A stretch of DNA of 64,000 nucleotides, from positions 37,536 through 101,535 of the forward strand of contig DASZIG010000007.1 in the NCBI GenBank assembly GCA_035949375.1. The letters run 5' to 3'. This document shows, piece after piece, positions 9,074-18,300 of this stretch. The translations under genes and the position numbers were made by a program. Position 1 is the stretch's first letter, and each line of letters begins with the position of its first letter. The DNA comes from Gp13-AA77 sp035949375. GTDB lineage: Bacteria > Acidobacteriota > Terriglobia > UBA7540. The notes under the pieces are model-generated. The model was given only the letters and a program-made list of their open reading frames with translations, had not been told where the DNA came from and searched no databases.

Positions 9074-11392
9074 ATGCTCTTAGGACAACGCATCAAGCGC
9101 AAGGAGGATCCCCGGCTGATTCAGGGCCGGGCCCACTACGTGGACGATCTGAAGCTCGATGGCTGCCTGCACATGGCCTTCGTGCGCAGCATGTACGCCC
9201 ACGCGGTTCTCAAGTCGGTTGACACGGCGGCGGCGAGAGCGCTGCCGGGAGTGGTCGCGGTCTACACGGCGCGGGACACCAAGGGCAAATTGGGCGGCGT
9301 CCCTTGCGCAGCGGCTATCGAGGGCCTGAAGGTCCCCGATCATCCTTGCCTGGCCATTGACAAGGTCCGCTACTTCGGCGAGCCCATCGCCGCCGTGGTG
9401 GCCCGGGATCGCTACATCGCGGCGGACGCCGCCGCCCTGATCGAGGTCGATTACGATCCGTTGCCCGCCGTGACCGATCCGGAGACGGCCGCAACGGCGG
9501 GCGCCCAGCCCATCCACGAAAAGCTCGCGGACAACGTCGCGTTTGTGGCCACGCTTGACCACGGAGACTGGAAGGCCCTGGAAGCGGATCCGAGCCTGAA
9601 AGTGATCAAGCAGCGGTTCGTCAATCAACGCCTGGCTCCGGTCTCCATGGAAACCCGTGGCGTGATTGCCAGTTACTCGCCGGGCGAGGACACGCTGACG
9701 GCGTGGTCCTCGACTCAGATTCCGCACATCCTCAAAACGCAGCTCGCCATCATGTGCGGCGTGGACGAAGCCCGCTGCCGCGTGATCACTCCGGAAGTCG
9801 GAGGCGGGTTCGGCTGCAAACTGAACGTGTACGGCGAAGAAGGCGTGGCCTGCTTCGCATCCATGAAGCTGGGAAAGCCGGTCAAGTGGATCGAGGGCAG
9901 GCAGGAGAATATCGCCGGAACCATTCACGGGCGCGACCAGGTCAACCACGTCGAGGTCTACGTCCAGCCGGACGGCAAAGTAGTGGGTCTGAAGTGCCAG
10001 GTGATCGCCGACCTCGGCGCCTATCACCAGCTTCTCACTCCGGCCATCCCCACCCTGACCGCACTGATGATCCTCGGCTGCTACAACATCCCCCACGTGT
10101 TCGTGGAAACCAAGGGCGTGTTCACCAACAAGATGTCGACGGACGCTTACCGTGGCGCGGGCCGCCCGGAAGCAACCTACATCATCGAGCGCGTCATGGA
10201 CCTGGTGGCGCGCGAACTGAATCTCGATCCGGCCGACGTGCGGATGAAGAATTTCCCCGCGCCCAAGGAATTTCCGCTCACCCTGCCCACCGGCGTGGTT
10301 TATGACACCGCCAATTATCAGAAGACCCTGAAAAGGGTGCTGAAGGCGGCGGGATACGCTAAATTGCGCAAAGAGCAGGCCCGGCTGCGAAAGAAGGGAA
10401 AGTACCTCGGCATCGGAATGTCCACGTACGTCGAAATCTGCGCCATGGGGCCCTCCAGCCGCATGCCGGCCGGCGGCTGGGAGTTCGGTTCCGTACGCAT
10501 CGATCCCACCGGCAAGGTCACGGTGCTGAGCGGCACGTCACCGCATGGTCAGGGCGAGGAGACCACCTTCGCGCAGATTGTGGCCGATGGACTCGGCATT
10601 CCTTTCGGCGATGTTACCGTCTTCCACGGTGACACGTTCCAGGTGCCGCTCGGCATCGGCACCTTCGGCAGCCGCACCACCGCCGTCGGCGGCACCGCCA
10701 TCCACCTGGCGGTGGAAAGGCTGAAGAAAAAGATGGCGCGCATCGCCGGGCCCAAGCTCGGGGTGAAGCCCGGCGAGCTCGTCTTCAGTGACAGCAGGAT
10801 TCACACCGCCGACGGTGCAAAATCCATCGGCTTCGGCGAAATCGTGGCCGAAGCCATCTTCGCCAAGCAGCTTCCGCCCGGCATTGAGCCCGGACTGGTG
10901 GAACAGTGCGTTTTCGAGCCCTCCAACTACACCTTCCCCTTCGGCGCGCACGTCTGCGTGACCGAGATCGATGAAGCCACGGGCTCCGTGCGCCTGCGGA
11001 ATTACTACGCGGTAGACGATTGCGGGCGCGCGCTCAATCCCATGCTGGTGGACGGCCAGGTGCACGGCGGTCTTGCGCAAGGAATCGGACAGGCCCTCTG
11101 GGAGGAAATGGTCTACGACGCGAACGGACAGCTCGTGACCGGCAGCCTGATGGACTATGCCGTGCCCAAGGCGCACCAGTTCTGCTGGTTTGATAATGAA
11201 AGCACGGAGACGAGAACGCCGGTGAATCCGTTGGGCGTGAAGGGAGTGGGTGAGGCCGGCACAATCGGGTCGACACCTGCCGTCGTCAATTCGGTGGTGG
11301 ATGCGCTCGCGCCGTTTGGCGTACGGCACATCGACATGCCGCTGAAGCCGGAGAAGATCTGGAAACTGATGCGCGAAGGAGTCCGTGCATGA
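9074..11392 (+). CDS. coxL: Molybdopterin hydroxylase large subunit, form II CoxL-like
   Basis: 772 aa, ATG at 9074 behind AGAGGTCATAGGT. N-terminal aldehyde-oxidase a/b hammerhead domain (about 20-130) followed by the Mo-binding domains. The active-site loop reads AYRGAGR (358-364), the signature of form II (BMS-type) CoxL rather than the AYxCSFR of proven form I CO dehydrogenase. The catalytic glutamate sits in GVGEAGT (Glu727). It oxidises a small substrate at a Mo-cytosine dinucleotide centre; form II enzymes have been linked to CO oxidation but may act on aldehydes or heterocycles, so the substrate is unproven. It overlaps the next gene by ATGA. Cofactor supply is consistent with moaA in the window at 24 kb. 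Confidence 0.93.
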   Translation: MLLGQRIKRKEDPRLIQGRAHYVDDLKLDGCLHMAFVRSMYAHAVLKSVDTAAARALPGVVAVYTARDTKGKLGGVPCAAAIEGLKVPDHPCLAIDKVRYFGEPIAAVVARDRYIAADAAALIEVDYDPLPAVTDPETAATAGAQPIHEKLADNVAFVATLDHGDWKALEADPSLKVIKQRFVNQRLAPVSMETRGVIASYSPGEDTLTAWSSTQIPHILKTQLAIMCGVDEARCRVITPEVGGGFGCKLNVYGEEGVACFASMKLGKPVKWIEGRQENIAGTIHGRDQVNHVEVYVQPDGKVVGLKCQVIADLGAYHQLLTPAIPTLTALMILGCYNIPHVFVETKGVFTNKMSTDAYRGAGRPEATYIIERVMDLVARELNLDPADVRMKNFPAPKEFPLTLPTGVVYDTANYQKTLKRVLKAAGYAKLRKEQARLRKKGKYLGIGMSTYVEICAMGPSSRMPAGGWEFGSVRIDPTGKVTVLSGTSPHGQGEETTFAQIVADGLGIPFGDVTVFHGDTFQVPLGIGTFGSRTTAVGGTAIHLAVERLKKKMARIAGPKLGVKPGELVFSDSRIHTADGAKSIGFGEIVAEAIFAKQLPPGIEPGLVEQCVFEPSNYTFPFGAHVCVTEIDEATGSVRLRNYYAVDDCGRALNPMLVDGQVHGGLAQGIGQALWEEMVYDANGQLVTGSLMDYAVPKAHQFCWFDNESTETRTPVNPLGVKGVGEAGTIGSTPAVVNSVVDALAPFGVRHIDMPLKPEKIWKLMREGVRA

Positions 11393-12264
11393 TCCCACAG
11401 GCTTTTGAGTATCACGTCGCCACCAGCGTCCGCGAGGCGGCGACGTTGCTCGCGGAGTTCGGCGGCGACGGAAAGGTTCTGGCCGGAGGCCACAGCCTGC
11501 TTCCGATGATGAAGTTGCGCCTGGCGACGCCCGGGCACCTGGTGGACATCAGCCGCATCCCTGACCTCGCTTACGTTCGCGAAGAGGACGGCAAAATTTA
11601 CGTCGGGGCGCTCACCACGCACTTTCAGATCGAATCGTCCGAATTGCTGCGCGCCCGCTGCCCGCTCCTTCCCGAGACCGCGGCCGAGATCGGCGACGTA
11701 CAGGTCCGCAACCGGGGGACGATCGGCGGAAGCCTGGCGCATTCGGATCCGGCCGCGGACTGGCCTGCCGCCATTCTCGCCCTGGACGCGGAAATTCGCG
11801 CCGTAAGCCCGCGCGGTGAGCGCTGGATTCCTGCCGCTGACTTCTTTGTCGATATCCTGACGACGGCGCTCGAGCCCGACGAGATTCTGACCGCCGTGCG
11901 GATGCCACCGCTGCCCGAGCGAGCCGGCGACGCGTACGTCAAGCTGCGGCAGCCCGCTTCCGGGTTTGCCATCGCAGGTGCGGCAGTCCGTGTAGTGCTC
12001 GATGAGGGTGGATCTGTACAGCGTGCGGCCGTGGCCGTCACCGGCGTGGCCTCCAAGATTTATCGCGCCGCCGGGGTCGAGTTTGCTCTGCCCGGCAAAC
12101 GCCCGGATGCGCGTCGGGTAGCCGACGCGGCCGCCCATGCGGCCGAAGGCGTGGAAGCCAATGACGATCTCTACGCTTCCGCCGCGTATCGCGCACACCT
12201 GGCACGGGTTTGCACGGAGCGGGCGCTCCTCGCGGCCGCCGAACGCGCGGCCGTGGGCCGGTGA
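11389..12264 (+). CDS. coxM: Molybdenum hydroxylase FAD subunit (CoxM-like)
   Basis: 291 aa; its ATG overlaps the stop of the large-subunit gene (ATGA at 11389), indicating translational coupling. The two FAD-binding motifs of the family are present: AGGHSLLPMMKLR (from residue 32) and TIGGSLAHSDP (from 111). A C-terminal CO dehydrogenase flavoprotein domain occupies about 180-285. It takes electrons from the FeS subunit and hands them to the respiratory chain or another acceptor. Gene order S-L-M agrees with form II clusters (form I is M-S-L). Confidence 0.94.
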   Translation: MIPQAFEYHVATSVREAATLLAEFGGDGKVLAGGHSLLPMMKLRLATPGHLVDISRIPDLAYVREEDGKIYVGALTTHFQIESSELLRARCPLLPETAAEIGDVQVRNRGTIGGSLAHSDPAADWPAAILALDAEIRAVSPRGERWIPAADFFVDILTTALEPDEILTAVRMPPLPERAGDAYVKLRQPASGFAIAGAAVRVVLDEGGSVQRAAVAVTGVASKIYRAAGVEFALPGKRPDARRVADAAAHAAEGVEANDDLYASAAYRAHLARVCTERALLAAAERAAVGR

Positions 12265-12319
12265 ACGTGCGCTGCCATCCCGAATCGCCGTCCGGCAGGC
12301 GGGCGGACGTGCCCGGCTC

Positions 12320-13078
12320 ATGAGAATCGAAGGCTCACAAAAGATCGCTCTCCCCCGAGAGACCGTTTGGCGGGGCCTGCTCGACCCTCGGATTCTCGCC
12401 CGCAGCCTCCCCGGATGCAAGCAACTCGAGCCCAACGCGGACGGAGGCTTCCGCGCCGAGATGGTGGTGGGCGTCGGCCCCGTCAAGGGGATTTTTCACG
12501 GCCACGTTCAGATCCTCGACGCGGTGCCGCCCGACCATTACCGGATGAAGGTGGAGGGCAAGGGCCCGGGCGGATTTGTGAACGGGGAAGGCACCTTCGA
12601 GCTCACCGACGACGAGGCCTCCGGCACGGTGATCCATTACGCGGCCGACGCCCAGGTGGGCGGTATGATCGCGAGTGTGGGGCAGCGGCTGCTTCATGGC
12701 TCCGCGTTGAAGGTCGTCCATCAGTTCTTCGCTGCCTTTGCCGCCCAATTGCAACCCGAGGGAACCCTGGCTGCTGATGCTGTGGCTGCGGTTGCTGCGG
12801 AAGACACCGCGACGCCGGGCGGTGCGGCCTCGCCGGCCCTGACACCGCCTGAGCCGAGTGCGCCCGTGACTTTTCCGGAACCCGAAGCCGTCGCGACCCC
12901 GCCTGCCGCGGTGGCTCCGGCTGCGAGTGCGGATGAGTTGATTTCTGAAGACCTTGCCGCCTTCGCCGGTGCGAAAGAGGGCGGCACGGAACCTGGGGCC
13001 GCGCGGAGTCTGCCATCGACCGCCGCCACAGAGACGGCGAGCGATGCCGGCACCGGCGGAATCCCGCCCAAGCACTGA
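12320..13078 (+). CDS. coxG: CoxG/SRPBCC-family protein with Ala/Pro-rich tail
   Basis: I chose ATG at 12320 (MRIEGSQKIALPRETVW), where homology to CoxG (PF06240, SRPBCC fold) begins; the frame is open further upstream but there it overlaps coxM. No strong ribosome-binding site is visible. About 252 aa: the SRPBCC domain spans roughly 1-150, then an Ala/Pro/Glu-rich low-complexity tail of about 100 residues (GGAASPALTPPEPSAPV...). In Oligotropha, CoxG helps anchor CO dehydrogenase to the membrane; here the role is inferred from position after coxSLM. No transmembrane helix is evident at the C-terminus. Confidence 0.85.
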   Translation: MRIEGSQKIALPRETVWRGLLDPRILARSLPGCKQLEPNADGGFRAEMVVGVGPVKGIFHGHVQILDAVPPDHYRMKVEGKGPGGFVNGEGTFELTDDEASGTVIHYAADAQVGGMIASVGQRLLHGSALKVVHQFFAAFAAQLQPEGTLAADAVAAVAAEDTATPGGAASPALTPPEPSAPVTFPEPEAVATPPAAVAPAASADELISEDLAAFAGAKEGGTEPGAARSLPSTAATETASDAGTGGIPPKH

Positions 13079-13099
13079 TCCGCGATGTTCTCGCTGAGC

Positions 13100-14758
13100 T
13101 TAAGGCGATTCGTCGGTAATCTCGATGGCGTTCACGCAGGCGTAGTCGCGCACGGGGACGAAACGAAAGACGAGCTTTCCTTGGCCGTCCGGCACGAGGT
13201 TGTGGAAGATTTTCACCAGCGCGCGGCCAGCGCCCCCGGCTTCTTTGAAGATGTCGAAATCCTTGAGGAGCGTCCGGCCGTTCATATCAACGTCAAACAC
13301 CCGGCTGCCGGGTCCACCTTCGGGTGACCCGCCGTAGTCAGGAAGCGCCACGCCCGGCCGCTGGTTGTCCAGGCCCCAGTAGGTTTCGGCAAAGTGCAGG
13401 GTCGCGGCGTAGCGGCCCGGGGGTACTGGAATCGAGTAGTCGAAGTTGCCAAACCGCTCGCCCACGTAGAGGTCGGGATCGGGCGTCCAAGTAACAGGAT
13501 ACCGGTGCAGATGCACCGCGAACTGCCCGCCGCGCGCGTACTCGTCCGGCTCCCACACGTGCCCCTCGCGATCGGTGTAAGCGTTCTCCTGCGCCACGAT
13601 GCGAATCGCATTGATGCGGCCGGGCGGCGCCGGTGTAATCTCGATCGCGTTCAGGACCGGCCAGTCAATCAGCGGCTGAAAGCGCAGGTGCAATTTGCCG
13701 TCGGCGGCGGGATGCACGTCCTTGAACACACGCACGTCCGCGGTGTCGTTCCCGCCGGCGTCCTTGATGATGTCGAAGATGTGCAACAGAGACTGGCCGT
13801 TCATCGAAACGTCGAACAGGCGGCTGGTCTCGCCCCCGCCTGAGAGCGTGTCAGGTCCGTAATGGGTCTCGCAAAAATAGAGGCGCAGCTCGTAGTTGCC
13901 GGGATCGAGGGGAATGTCATAGGAGAACTGGCCGGAACGCATGGCTTGAAACATGGCGGGGTCGAGCGTCCGTGCGATATACTGGCGCGGCTGGGAAAAC
14001 GCGTTGCCGCCGCTAAAGTACCGGTCGCTTTGCCATACGTTGCCCGCGCGATCATCGTAGTCGCCATTGGAGTATCCGGCCCGGATGCGGATTCTGTCGA
14101 CAGAGCCGGCAGCAGGAGCAAGCTCGCTGCCAGCCGGGCTCGCGACCGCGGCGGGTGGGCTGTCGGGTGCACGCTTCGACCGGTTGGCGAGGAACAGAAG
14201 CCCGGCCACGAGCACAGCCATGAGCGCGAATACGCCTGTGGCGATCGCGATCCATTGCCGCCGCGGCCAAGACGCCGAAACCGGCCCCGGTTCGGACGCT
14301 GGTGCGGGCACGGGCTCCGAGGTTTCCTGCTCCGCCGGCTCCAAGGGGACGATGGCGATGTCAGAGGGAGCAGGCTCGTTCTCGGGCAGATGGTAAGGGC
14401 TTTCCTCGCGACGCACGAACCGAGGCACGTACTGTCCGGACTGGATGACGATATGAAGCGAGTGGGCTGCCCCGGCGGATTGATAGTACTCCCGCAGCTT
14501 TTTCCGGAGCCGGTAGATTTCAACTCGTACGATGGCGTCGCGGCTCTGATCAAAACCGCCGGGGCGGCCCAGAACCTCAGTCGCCAGAGTGTACTCTTTC
14601 AGCTGATCGCCCCGACCGTTGAAATACTCCTCGCACACGTAGGCGAGCAACTTCGCTTGGCGTGGAGCTCTTGTGAGCGCTCCCGACGCAAGCACCACGT
14701 CGAGCTCCGCCCTCTCCTGTTCAGCCAAGTCCGAGGCGGAAATTGATCCCAAGGGCAT
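13100..14758 (-). CDS. Membrane-anchored winged-helix regulator with two malectin-like domains
   Basis: 552 aa. N-terminal DNA-binding-like region (1-115, with AIVRVEIYRLRKKLREYY) of the kind often found in acidobacterial ToxR/CadC-style proteins; Pro/Glu-rich linker (120-165); one transmembrane helix (169-191, WIAIATGVFALMAVLVAGLL); then two tandem malectin-like beta-sandwiches outside the membrane (about 222-376 and 382-550). Each carries the pattern RxR...Y.D..G..W..D.YxxGG, then FDVxMNG..LL..FDI.K.AGG and ends with NAIEI. Malectin domains bind di-glucose-type sugars. I infer a one-component sensor coupling extracytoplasmic carbohydrate to transcription. It is divergent from the Oar-like receptor at 15390 across a 630-bp control region, a likely target. 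Confidence 0.78.
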   Translation of the reverse strand: MPLGSISASDLAEQERAELDVVLASGALTRAPRQAKLLAYVCEEYFNGRGDQLKEYTLATEVLGRPGGFDQSRDAIVRVEIYRLRKKLREYYQSAGAAHSLHIVIQSGQYVPRFVRREESPYHLPENEPAPSDIAIVPLEPAEQETSEPVPAPASEPGPVSASWPRRQWIAIATGVFALMAVLVAGLLFLANRSKRAPDSPPAAVASPAGSELAPAAGSVDRIRIRAGYSNGDYDDRAGNVWQSDRYFSGGNAFSQPRQYIARTLDPAMFQAMRSGQFSYDIPLDPGNYELRLYFCETHYGPDTLSGGGETSRLFDVSMNGQSLLHIFDIIKDAGGNDTADVRVFKDVHPAADGKLHLRFQPLIDWPVLNAIEITPAPPGRINAIRIVAQENAYTDREGHVWEPDEYARGGQFAVHLHRYPVTWTPDPDLYVGERFGNFDYSIPVPPGRYAATLHFAETYWGLDNQRPGVALPDYGGSPEGGPGSRVFDVDMNGRTLLKDFDIFKEAGGAGRALVKIFHNLVPDGQGKLVFRFVPVRDYACVNAIEITDESP

Positions 14759-14813
14759 ATCCTAGTCTCGTTGAACTATACCACGAGTCTTCCACAGGAA
14801 GCCAATCTGTCAA

Positions 14814-14904
14814 TGTAACGTATTGTATGTTGTTCAACACAATTGATTTATGCATTGTAACCGTTACTCGGCGATTCGGTTAACAGGCTTAACGTTGCGT
14901 TACA
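14814..14904. promoter_or_regulatory. Phased TGTAAC/GTTACA elements in the divergent control region
   Basis: TGTAAC occurs at 14814-14819 and 14856-14861 and its inverse GTTACA at 14899-14904, spaced 42 and 43 bp (about four helical turns). The second lies in the palindrome GTAAC-C-GTTAC (14857-14867) and the third in TAACG-TTG-CGTTA. The intergenic stretch 14759-15389 is otherwise gene-free and locally AT-rich. These look like operator half-sites for the flanking sensor or another regulator. Confidence 0.45.
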
Positions 14905-15288
14905 TCACCTAAAGCTACTATACGGTCAACAGGGGCAATTGGGATTCGTGCGCTGCTGTAGGGGGCCCCGTCAACAGCGGTTTCTGCAGTTCCTGTCCAC
15001 ATTTAGAAGCACTTGCGGAATTCTGGCGTCGGTTGAAGGACTAAGGGAAGTCGAGGCGAGTTGCTGAGTTCTGTTATCGCCCTGGCATTCAAGAGGGTGG
15101 CCAAGCGGATTCTCATGCGCGCTAGCGTTTGCGCGGGTCACGGATCCATGCCGACTGGTAGGTCTGCCTTCCGATTCGAAGGGCGTGGCCGAAAACGAGT
15201 GCGGGCGTCAAGTCCCGTGCCTGCTCGCCTTATGCGTACCGTCTGTCTCGACAAACAACTTTACTGGCAAGGGTTTAATAAGGGTCGC

Positions 15289-15318
15289 TTGACAACACTG
15301 AGCGACGCCGGGTAGCTT
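15289..15318 (+). promoter_or_regulatory. Weak candidate promoter of the Oar-like receptor gene
   Basis: A consensus -35 hexamer TTGACA (15289-15294) is followed after 18 bp by a poor -10 (TAGCTT, 15313-15318), about 70 bp before the start codon. The poor -10 would fit an activator-dependent promoter. Confidence 0.3.
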
Positions 15319-15389
15319 GAAGGGCTTCAGTTAGCGCTCGACGCCGACGTGGTCCAGACCGCAAGAATAACGAAGTTCGGAGGATGCCA

Positions 15390-18300
15390 ATGAAACGTAC
15401 GCTGGTGCTGCTGGCAATGGTCCTCTTGACCATTTGCTTTAGCGGCTTCGCCCAAGACACTGCGCGAATCGATGGCACGGTAACTGACAAGAGCGGTGCC
15501 GTCATTCCCGGAGCCAAGGTCACGATCGCCAACCCGGACAAGGGGTACACTCGTGAATTGGTCAGCGACTCTGCCGGAGTCTTCTCCATTTCGGCCATTC
15601 CCATCGGCGATTACGTCGTGACCGCGGAGGCGTCGGGCTTTCAAAAGCTCGTGCGCTCCGGCATCACGCTGCAGGTGGGCCAGGTCCAACGCGTTGACAT
15701 GCAGTTGACCGTCGGCCAGGTGACGCAAGAAGTGACCGTCACCGGTAACCTTCCCAAGGTGCAGACGGACACGGCTGCAATTTCTTCGGTAATTAGCAAC
15801 ACGCAAATCCAGAACCTCGACCTCAATGGCCGCAACTGGGTATCGCTGGCGTTGCTGGTGCCGGGCGCCGTTCCCGATAACGGCCTGAATACGAGTTCGG
15901 TAGGCGTCTACGGAAATAACAGCATTTCCTTCAACGGAAATCGCATGCAGTACAACAACTGGGAGATCGACGGCGGCAACAACACTGACGAAGGCTCTGC
16001 TTCGACCTTTAACACCTACCCGAGCCTCGACACCATCGCCGAGTTTCGCATCTCCACCTCAAACTACGGCGCGGACATGGGCAAGCATGCCGGGGCCAAC
16101 ATCGAACTGGCCACCAAGTCCGGCACGCGCGAGTACCACGGCGACGCCTTCGAGTACGTTCGCAACGACGTATTCGATGCCCAGCCCTTCTTCATCAATC
16201 GCAACTGCATCGACAGTTGCAACAATAACGGTACGGGAAGCTCTCCGACCACTCCGTTGAAGTGGAACGACTGGGGCTACACCTTTGGAGGCCCGCTTTA
16301 CATTCCCAACCACTACAACACCGACAAGTCCAAGACCTTCTTCTTCTGGTCGGAGGACTGGCGGCGTTACCGGCAGGGACAGGTGATCAGCGCCGGCGTC
16401 CCATCGCTTCTGGAGCGGACCGGCGATTTCTCGCAGTGCGATCCGAAGTCGGCGAACTATCTTCCCAACACGGTCGGCAGCGGGTGCAATTTGCCGAAGC
16501 TGAACGGCGTCACCTACGACAACGTGGCGAGCATGCCGGGGTATAACGCGCAGGCCTTCACCAACGGCACCGACCTCATCAATGGCCTGGTTCCCCTGCC
16601 CAACAGCGGCCCGGCGAGCTGGACCACGTCTTCGAGCGCTCCCACCAACTGGCGGCAGGAGCAGATCCGAATCGATCAGAACATCAGTGATAAGACGCAG
16701 GCCTTCTTCCGCTACACGCAAGACACCTGGAATACCTTGGCGGTGCCTGCGCTCTGGCAGTGGGCCTCCTACGATACCGTCAAGACCCCCTTTGCGGGCC
16801 CTGGCGAAAGCGCGGTTCTCCACATCACCCACACCTTCAAGCCCAACCTGGAGAATGAGTTTGTGGCGGCTTATACCACGGACCACATTCTTCTGTACAA
16901 CGAAGCGGCCGATTCTGTGGCGGGTTCGATCAACCGGCCCAGCAACTTCGTGATGAACCACCTTTTCGGGGCCAATGCGAGCAACACTCTGCTGCCGGCC
17001 TTGGAACTCTGCGGCGGCCTCTCTTTCTGCACCAATGAGGACGCGGGCAACCACCCCTGGTTTAACTCGAACCCCATCGTCACCTGGAAAGACAACATGG
17101 CGTGGGTGCACGGCAACCAAACCACCAAGTTCGGGTTCTACCTCGAAAACTACCGCAAGAACGAGCAATTCGGAACCGATACGCAGGGCGAGCTCCAGAA
17201 CGGTGCGGGCGGAACCCTGACGACTGGAAACGCCATGGCGGACATGTTCCTGGGCCGCATCCAGAACTACGTGGAAGGCACCCAGATCGTGAACGGCACG
17301 GCGGTCGGTGGTTATGCCAAGGGTCACTGGCAGATGACCGATCTTGAACCTTACATCCAGGACGACTGGAAGATCACGCCACACCTTACCCTCAACCTGG
17401 GCGTGCGGTACTACATCTACACCAGGATCCACGACGTCACACAGCCGACCATTGACTCCGGATTCGAGCCCAATCTGTACAATCCGGCGAACGAAGCGCA
17501 GTTGAATAGCGGCGGCTTCTTCATAGCCGGCACAGGCGACACGCCCGGAAACTTTGGGAACGGGCTGGTCCAGTGCGGCTCCAATGGCATTCCGAACGGC
17601 TGCCAACTTCGGAACACGGGCAAGAACATCGCTCCGCGATTCGGCTTTGCCTGGGACCCCTTCGGGACCGGCAAGACCTCGCTCCGCGGCGGATTCGGCA
17701 TCTATTATGAATCCGGGAACGGAAACGAAGCCCAAACGGAAGGCGGCGAAGGCAATCCTCCCGGAGCGCCCGGCGTGACCGTGAGCAACATCCTCGGTTA
17801 CGGCAGCATTGCTCCCAGCGGCTTGCTGATTCCCGCGCCGACCAGCTTCACTTCGATTCCATACAGCGAGCACTGGCCGCACGTTTACCAATACAGCCTC
17901 AGTCTCGAGCACCAATTGGGCGTTAACAGTATCGCGAGCGTGGCCTATGTCGGCAATATGGGCCGCGATCTGGCGCGCGAACTGAACATCAACGAAATCC
18001 CGGTCGGTGTTGGCACACAGACTGTTCAAGCATTTAACAGCATAGGGCTGGTGGGCGGCAAGGCTGCGGGCGCGGGCGCGCCCGGAGACGCGGGAGTGCA
18101 GCTCTGCAGCACTTCCGGCAGCTGCAACGTGCAGCAAATCCTCATCAACCAGTCGGCGCCGACTGATCTCTTCGTGCCTTACAGTGGCTACACCACCATC
18201 GGCGAGAAGCAGAACACGGCCCACTCCATCTACAACGGACTGCAGACGAGCCTCCGGCACACCTTCTCTCGCGGGCTGACTCTCCAGGCCGCCTACACCT

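Noticed and set aside
15085..15260. tRNA-like GGTGGCCAAGCGGATTCTC segment upstream of the Oar-like receptor
   Set aside because: It resembles the start of a Leu/Ser tRNA by eye but no anticodon or T-arm pairing follows.
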